Positions 6,638 through 8,575 of a stretch of DNA of 8,575 nt are shown one piece after another. The notes beneath the pieces were generated by a model. That model had not been told where the DNA came from. It saw only the letters and a program-made list of their open reading frames with translations, and searched no databases. Source of the stretch: Chitinophagaceae bacterium (GTDB lineage: Bacteria > Bacteroidota > Bacteroidia > Chitinophagales > Chitinophagaceae). The DNA lies in the NCBI GenBank assembly GCA_009996555.1, contig JAACZX010000080.1:1-8575 (forward strand), given 5' to 3'. Within the stretch, counting starts at the first letter, position 1; every line of letters starts with the position of its first letter. A program made the position numbers and the translations under genes.

Positions 6638-6835
6638 ATGTGGATCGGAATTTTTCTTGCCATTTTTGTTACAGTTGTATTCTACAGCCTGAATAAGAAC
6701 AGGAACACTCCTTTTCAAAGTTCTGAAAACAACAATGACAATAGCGGAGGCGGCTATGATTATACTGATAATGATGACAGTAATGATTCTTCATCTGACA
6801 GCAGTGATGGCGGAGGTGATGGTGGCAGTGATTAA
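6638..6835 (+). CDS. Small membrane protein with Ser/Asp/Gly-rich acidic tail
   Basis: 65 residues. One N-terminal hydrophobic helix (MWIGIFLAIFVTVVFYSL, residues 1-18), a short basic patch (NKNRN), then a low-complexity tail made almost entirely of Asn, Asp, Ser and Gly (from about residue 29, ending DGGGDGGSD). By the positive-inside rule the basic patch would be cytoplasmic and the acidic tail would stay inside, but the orientation is uncertain. No known domain is recognised. Its start lies 11 bp after the TPR stop, so it is probably co-transcribed and may be functionally linked. It ends 18 bp before the convergent ubiX stop. The continuous frame and tight packing support a real gene. A chance ORF is less likely, because the composition is hydrophobic helix plus biased tail and not random. 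Confidence 0.65.
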   Translation: MWIGIFLAIFVTVVFYSLNKNRNTPFQSSENNNDNSGGGYDYTDNDDSNDSSSDSSDGGGDGGSD

Positions 6836-6853
6836 TAAACTACAACCTGTCAT

Positions 6854-7411
6854 TTACTTGCCCCAGCGAAACGTTTTCACATCAATTCCTGCAAGATCAA
6901 GCACACGGTCAACAACAGTTGCAGCCACATCTTCTATTGTTTGCGGCACACTGTAAAAACTTGGTGTAGCGGGGCAAATGATGCCGCCTGCAAGTGTTAC
7001 TGTTTCCATATTGCGTATATGAATCAGGTTATAAGGTGTTTCACGAACAACGCAGATGAGTTTTCTTCTTTCTTTTAACACCACATCAGCAGCACGTGTG
7101 ATCAAATCGTTTGATACACCTGCAGCAATACGGCCAAGCGTGCCCATACTGCATGGCACCACAATCATTGTATTAAATTTTCCTGAGCCCGATGCAAAAG
7201 CTGCAGTAAAATCAGTAGTGGAATATATGTTGAACGGAAGTTCGTTATATGAATCATCACCCAATTCAGTGCGCCACACTTGTTTTGCATTCTCTGTCAT
7301 TACAACAGCCACTTCGGTCCATTGTTCTTTTGCAAGCAATAGCTTTTGCAATAACAGTTTTGCATAGATAGAACCACTGGCACCGGTAACTGAAATAACA
7401 ATTTTATGCAC
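6854..7411 (-). CDS. ubiX: UbiX-family flavin prenyltransferase
   Basis: Makes prenylated FMN from FMN and dimethylallyl monophosphate; the product is the cofactor of UbiD-type decarboxylases. At 185 residues it has the standard length and flavodoxin-like Rossmann architecture. Seen: the N-terminal FMN-phosphate loop VTGASGSIYA (residues 8-17), the central signature PCSMGTLGRIAAGVSNDLITRAADVVLKERRKL (about 86-118), VRETPYNLIH (about 122-131), and CPATPSFYSVPQTIED (about 146-161), where conserved aromatic and Pro residues line the prenyl pocket. No ubiD gene is in the window, so the dependent decarboxylase (quinone synthesis or aromatic acid metabolism) must be elsewhere. Divergent from the thioredoxin-like gene with a 38-bp shared promoter region; convergent with the small acidic protein gene. 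Confidence 0.93.
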   Translation of the reverse strand: MHKIVISVTGASGSIYAKLLLQKLLLAKEQWTEVAVVMTENAKQVWRTELGDDSYNELPFNIYSTTDFTAAFASGSGKFNTMIVVPCSMGTLGRIAAGVSNDLITRAADVVLKERRKLICVVRETPYNLIHIRNMETVTLAGGIICPATPSFYSVPQTIEDVAATVVDRVLDLAGIDVKTFRWGK

Positions 7412-7422
7412 GGGAAAGCGTT

Positions 7423-7430
7423 TAATTTTG
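7423..7430 (+). promoter_or_regulatory. -7 promoter box for the thioredoxin-like gene
   Basis: TAATTTTG is a perfect TAnnTTTG match, 19 nt before ATG 7450. The promoter body would lie over the first codons of ubiX. No clear TTG is found at -33. Confidence 0.5.
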
Positions 7431-7439
7431 TAACAGTAA

Positions 7440-7447
7440 CAAAAATA
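7440..7447 (-). promoter_or_regulatory. -7 promoter box for ubiX
   Basis: On the minus strand this reads TATTTTTG, a perfect TAnnTTTG match, 28 nt before the ubiX ATG (7411). It lies 9 bp from the opposing -7 box of the thioredoxin-like gene, so the two promoters overlap completely. Confidence 0.5.
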
Positions 7448-7449
7448 CT

Positions 7450-7983
7450 ATGCAAAAGTTTTGTTTTTACTCCGTCCTTTTTTTTCTCTTTATCAGCATC
7501 AGTTCATTTCAGCAAAAACAACCAAAAGAAAAGCTGAACTGGATAAGTTTGGAAGAAGCTGAACAAAAAGCAAAAACCGACCCCCGCCCCATACTTATTG
7601 ACCTTTATACCGACTGGTGTGGCTGGTGCAAGGTGATGGATCGTAAAACTTATACAAGCCAGGATCTTATAAAATACCTGAATGCAAATTTTTATACCGT
7701 AAAACTCAATGCCGAAACACGAAATGAAGTGACCTGGAAAGGCAAAGTATATAAGTTTAACCCGTCTTATAAAACCAATGACATAGCGATCACACTTACG
7801 GCAGGTGAGTTAGCTTATCCCACAACTGTGATCATTCCATCCTTAAGTGATGATCCGCAGCCCATATCGGGGATGTTGGAGGTAAAGGAAATGGAGCTGG
7901 TTACCCGGTACTTTGCTGAAAAAAAATACCCCAACGTGAGCTTCGATGACTATGCAAAAAAATTTAAGCCAAGCTGGAAATAA
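7450..7983 (+). CDS. Secreted thioredoxin-like protein (DsbD-gamma / Thioredoxin_7-like)
   Basis: 177 residues with an N-terminal signal peptide (MQKFCFYSVLFFLFISISSF, cleavage near residue 20) that sends it to the periplasm. The thioredoxin fold follows: beta strand PILIDLYTDWCGWCK with the redox pair Cys57 and Cys60 (CGWC), the helix MDRKTYTSQDLIKYLNANF, strand TVKLNAE, an insert of about 35 residues, and the cis-proline region AYPTTVII (Pro124). The WCGWC active site and the K-x-M-x-x-x-T-Y continuation are typical of the DUF255/Thioredoxin_7 and DsbD C-terminal-like group. Such proteins reduce or isomerise disulfides in envelope proteins; the partner is not identifiable. The C-terminal segment (MELVTRYFAEKKY) is a normal last helix. 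The gene stands alone, with its own promoter box shared with divergent ubiX and the first of the two small-RNA-like units 45 bp downstream. Confidence 0.87.
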   Translation: MQKFCFYSVLFFLFISISSFQQKQPKEKLNWISLEEAEQKAKTDPRPILIDLYTDWCGWCKVMDRKTYTSQDLIKYLNANFYTVKLNAETRNEVTWKGKVYKFNPSYKTNDIAITLTAGELAYPTTVIIPSLSDDPQPISGMLEVKEMELVTRYFAEKKYPNVSFDDYAKKFKPSWK

Positions 7984-8028
7984 TTTAACGTTTCAACAAT
8001 AATTAAAAAAAATTAGCTATTTTGCCAT

Positions 8029-8066
8029 TGATGATAAGGTTTAATGGTTAATGGTAACTGATTAGC
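8029..8066 (+). repeat. 38-bp direct repeat, copy 1
   Basis: Begins TGATGATAAGG and ends CTGATTAGC, and is identical at all 38 positions to 8193-8230. Inside is a perfect TTAATGG TTAATGG tandem. Sequence identity stops abruptly on both sides, where the promoter-like and terminator parts begin. Confidence 0.97.
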
Positions 8067-8095
8067 GCCTCTTCTTTTACAGAAGAGGCTTTTTT
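8067..8095 (+). terminator. Intrinsic terminator of unit 1
   Basis: Stem GCCTCTTCT (8067-8075) pairs perfectly with AGAAGAGGC (8081-8089) around the loop TTTAC, followed by six T (8090-8095). A strong rho-independent terminator for the + strand. It could end both the small RNA and any read-through from the thioredoxin-like gene. Confidence 0.9.
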
Positions 8096-8192
8096 GTGCC
8101 CGCAAAGATCGGAATGCCCCTGTTTTGCCATCAGCTTGCCGAATTATGACATTGCCATGCAACTCATAAAAAAAATATTCAGTCTATTTGTG

Positions 8193-8230
8193 TGATGATA
8201 AGGTTTAATGGTTAATGGTAACTGATTAGC
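8193..8230 (+). repeat. 38-bp direct repeat, copy 2
   Basis: Identical to 8029-8066, displaced by 164 bp. Followed directly by a terminator hairpin unrelated in sequence to that of copy 1. Confidence 0.97.
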
Positions 8231-8231
8231 C

Positions 8232-8265
8232 ATATCCCCACCTTTCCAGGCGGGGATATTTTTTT
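8232..8265 (+). terminator. Intrinsic terminator of unit 2
   Basis: Stem ATATCCCC (8232-8239) with GGGGATAT (8252-8259), continued after one A-C mismatch by CCT/AGG closing a TTCC loop, then a run of T through 8265. Sequence is unrelated to the unit 1 terminator. Confidence 0.88.
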
Positions 8266-8281
8266 GTCCATACATGAGCAT

Positions 8282-8305
8282 AAAAAAAGGCTCATTGCTG
8301 AGCCT
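8282..8305 (-). terminator. Intrinsic terminator of the right-edge minus-strand gene
   Basis: On the minus strand AGGCTCA (8305-8299), loop GCAA, TGAGCCT (8294-8288), followed by T6 (8287-8282). It lies 23 bp beyond the stop codon of the partial gene. The + strand side lacks a T-run right after the stem, so it acts mainly on the minus strand. Confidence 0.88.
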
Positions 8306-8328
8306 CTTTAAAAAAATTCATACTGCAA

Positions 8329-8575
8329 TTATTTACCCGATACTACTGAGCTGGCAAAGATCATATACATTGGCCCTTGCGGTATAAATGCAGCTGGCAT
8401 GTGCTGATTTTTTTCAGCAGGTACACTTACAATCGTTTTGTTTCCAAAGCTGGCTATCTTATAAAAATTATAACGCTCCATGGTTTTTCGGCTGTCTAAA
8501 CGCTCCTGTAAGCTGTTTACACCATCAGGCCATGTTCCTTCTTTTGCGTAACGTATAATTTCATCGATCATTGAT
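8329..8575 (-). CDS. Hypothetical protein, at the window edge (possibly partial)
   Basis: The frame is open to the window edge and ends at TAA 8331-8329. From ATG 8571 it gives 80 residues beginning MIDEIIRYAKEGTWPDGV, but the four bases beyond keep the frame open, so the true start may be outside. Composition is that of a soluble mixed alpha/beta protein: an amphipathic charged N-terminal half (EERLDSRKTMERYNFYKIA-like) then beta-rich NKTIVSVPAEKN and a Met- and Pro-rich segment HMPAAFIPQGPMYMIFASSV. I recognise no domain. It has its own terminator 23 bp downstream, which supports a genuine transcribed gene. Confidence 0.65.
   Translation of the reverse strand, partial: SMIDEIIRYAKEGTWPDGVNSLQERLDSRKTMERYNFYKIASFGNKTIVSVPAEKNQHMPAAFIPQGPMYMIFASSVVSGK

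Larger units (their letters stand above)
8018..8096 (+). ncRNA. Putative small RNA transcription unit 1
   Basis: A free-standing unit. An A8 tract (8005-8012) precedes a TATTTTG promoter-like box (8018-8024), then the 38-nt repeated segment (8029-8066), then at once a 9-bp perfect hairpin with a T6 tail ending at about 8096. The box is one base short of TAnnTTTG, so the promoter call is weak. The predicted transcript runs from about 8030 to 8096, roughly 67 nt. No gene follows on this strand, which argues against a riboswitch or attenuator and for an independent sRNA. The 45 bp between the thioredoxin-like stop and the repeat contain no other hairpin, so the hairpin could also serve as that gene's terminator. 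I do not recognise a known RNA family. Confidence 0.5.
8185..8266 (+). ncRNA. Putative small RNA transcription unit 2
   Basis: Second copy of the same design: A8 tract (8168-8175), TATTTG box (8185-8190; TCTATTTG is 7 of 8 to TAnnTTTG), the identical 38-nt segment (8193-8230), then a different hairpin with a T7 tail. The predicted transcript runs from about 8194 to 8266, roughly 73 nt. The A8 tract ends 16-17 bp before the repeat in both units, so upstream spacing is kept although the sequence is not. The only gene downstream is convergent, so no cis target is present on this strand. Confidence 0.5.

Noticed and set aside
8029..8230. The 38-bp repeats as a CRISPR array, phage attachment site or IS ends
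   Set aside because: Only two copies with a 126-bp gap, direct orientation, no cas, integrase or transposase gene, and terminator hairpins directly attached to each copy.
8029..8266. The repeat units as riboswitches or attenuators
   Set aside because: No gene follows on the + strand; the next gene is convergent, so there is nothing to control in cis.

Overview
The window looks like chromosomal core sequence from a member of the Bacteroidetes (Bacteroidota), probably near the Chitinophagaceae. The taxonomic call is inference from three things. Several start codons are preceded by the Bacteroidetes-type -7 promoter octamer TAnnTTTG instead of a purine-rich ribosome binding site. The base composition is moderately AT-rich with short A- and T-runs. 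The gene set (AnmK, a bacterial-type deoxynucleoside kinase, a secreted thioredoxin-like protein, a secreted TPR protein) has a Bacteroidetes style. No phage, transposon, CRISPR array, rRNA or tRNA is visible.

Layout, left to right. anmK (46-1248, +) converges on, and overlaps by 17 bp, an SRPBCC-fold membrane-anchored protein (1232-1807, -). That gene lies downstream of an ABC-2 type permease (1894-3000, -), separated from it by a 70-bp array of 7-bp tandem repeats. The permease is divergent from folK (3063-3551, +). After folK comes a 179-bp gap with a possible very short minus-strand reading frame. Then come a deoxynucleoside kinase (3731-4363, +), an MFS exporter (4387-5628, +), a secreted TPR-repeat protein (5661-6626, +) and a tiny acidic-tailed membrane protein (6638-6835, +). 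ubiX (6854-7411, -) converges on these and is divergent from a secreted thioredoxin-like protein (7450-7983, +). The right end holds two tandem small transcription-unit-like elements (about 8018-8096 and 8185-8266). A minus-strand gene that runs off the window edge (8329-8575) follows, with its own terminator.

How the genes fit together: most are independent housekeeping functions, namely cell-wall recycling (AnmK), folate synthesis (FolK), nucleoside salvage (dNK), prenyl-FMN cofactor synthesis (UbiX) and envelope redox chemistry (Trx). Only short same-strand gaps suggest co-transcription: dNK with MFS (23 bp), MFS with TPR (32 bp) and TPR with the small protein (11 bp).

The most unusual part is the right-hand intergenic region. 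An identical 38-bp sequence occurs twice, 164 bp apart. Each copy is preceded at nearly the same distance by an A8 tract and a TATTT(TT)G promoter-like box, and each is followed immediately by a different strong intrinsic terminator. This is the architecture expected of a duplicated small RNA with a conserved 5' part and unrelated 3' hairpins. A second notable pattern is that four genes (anmK, the ABC permease, folK, MFS) have the -7 octamer ending exactly 3-4 nt before the start codon, which suggests leaderless transcripts.
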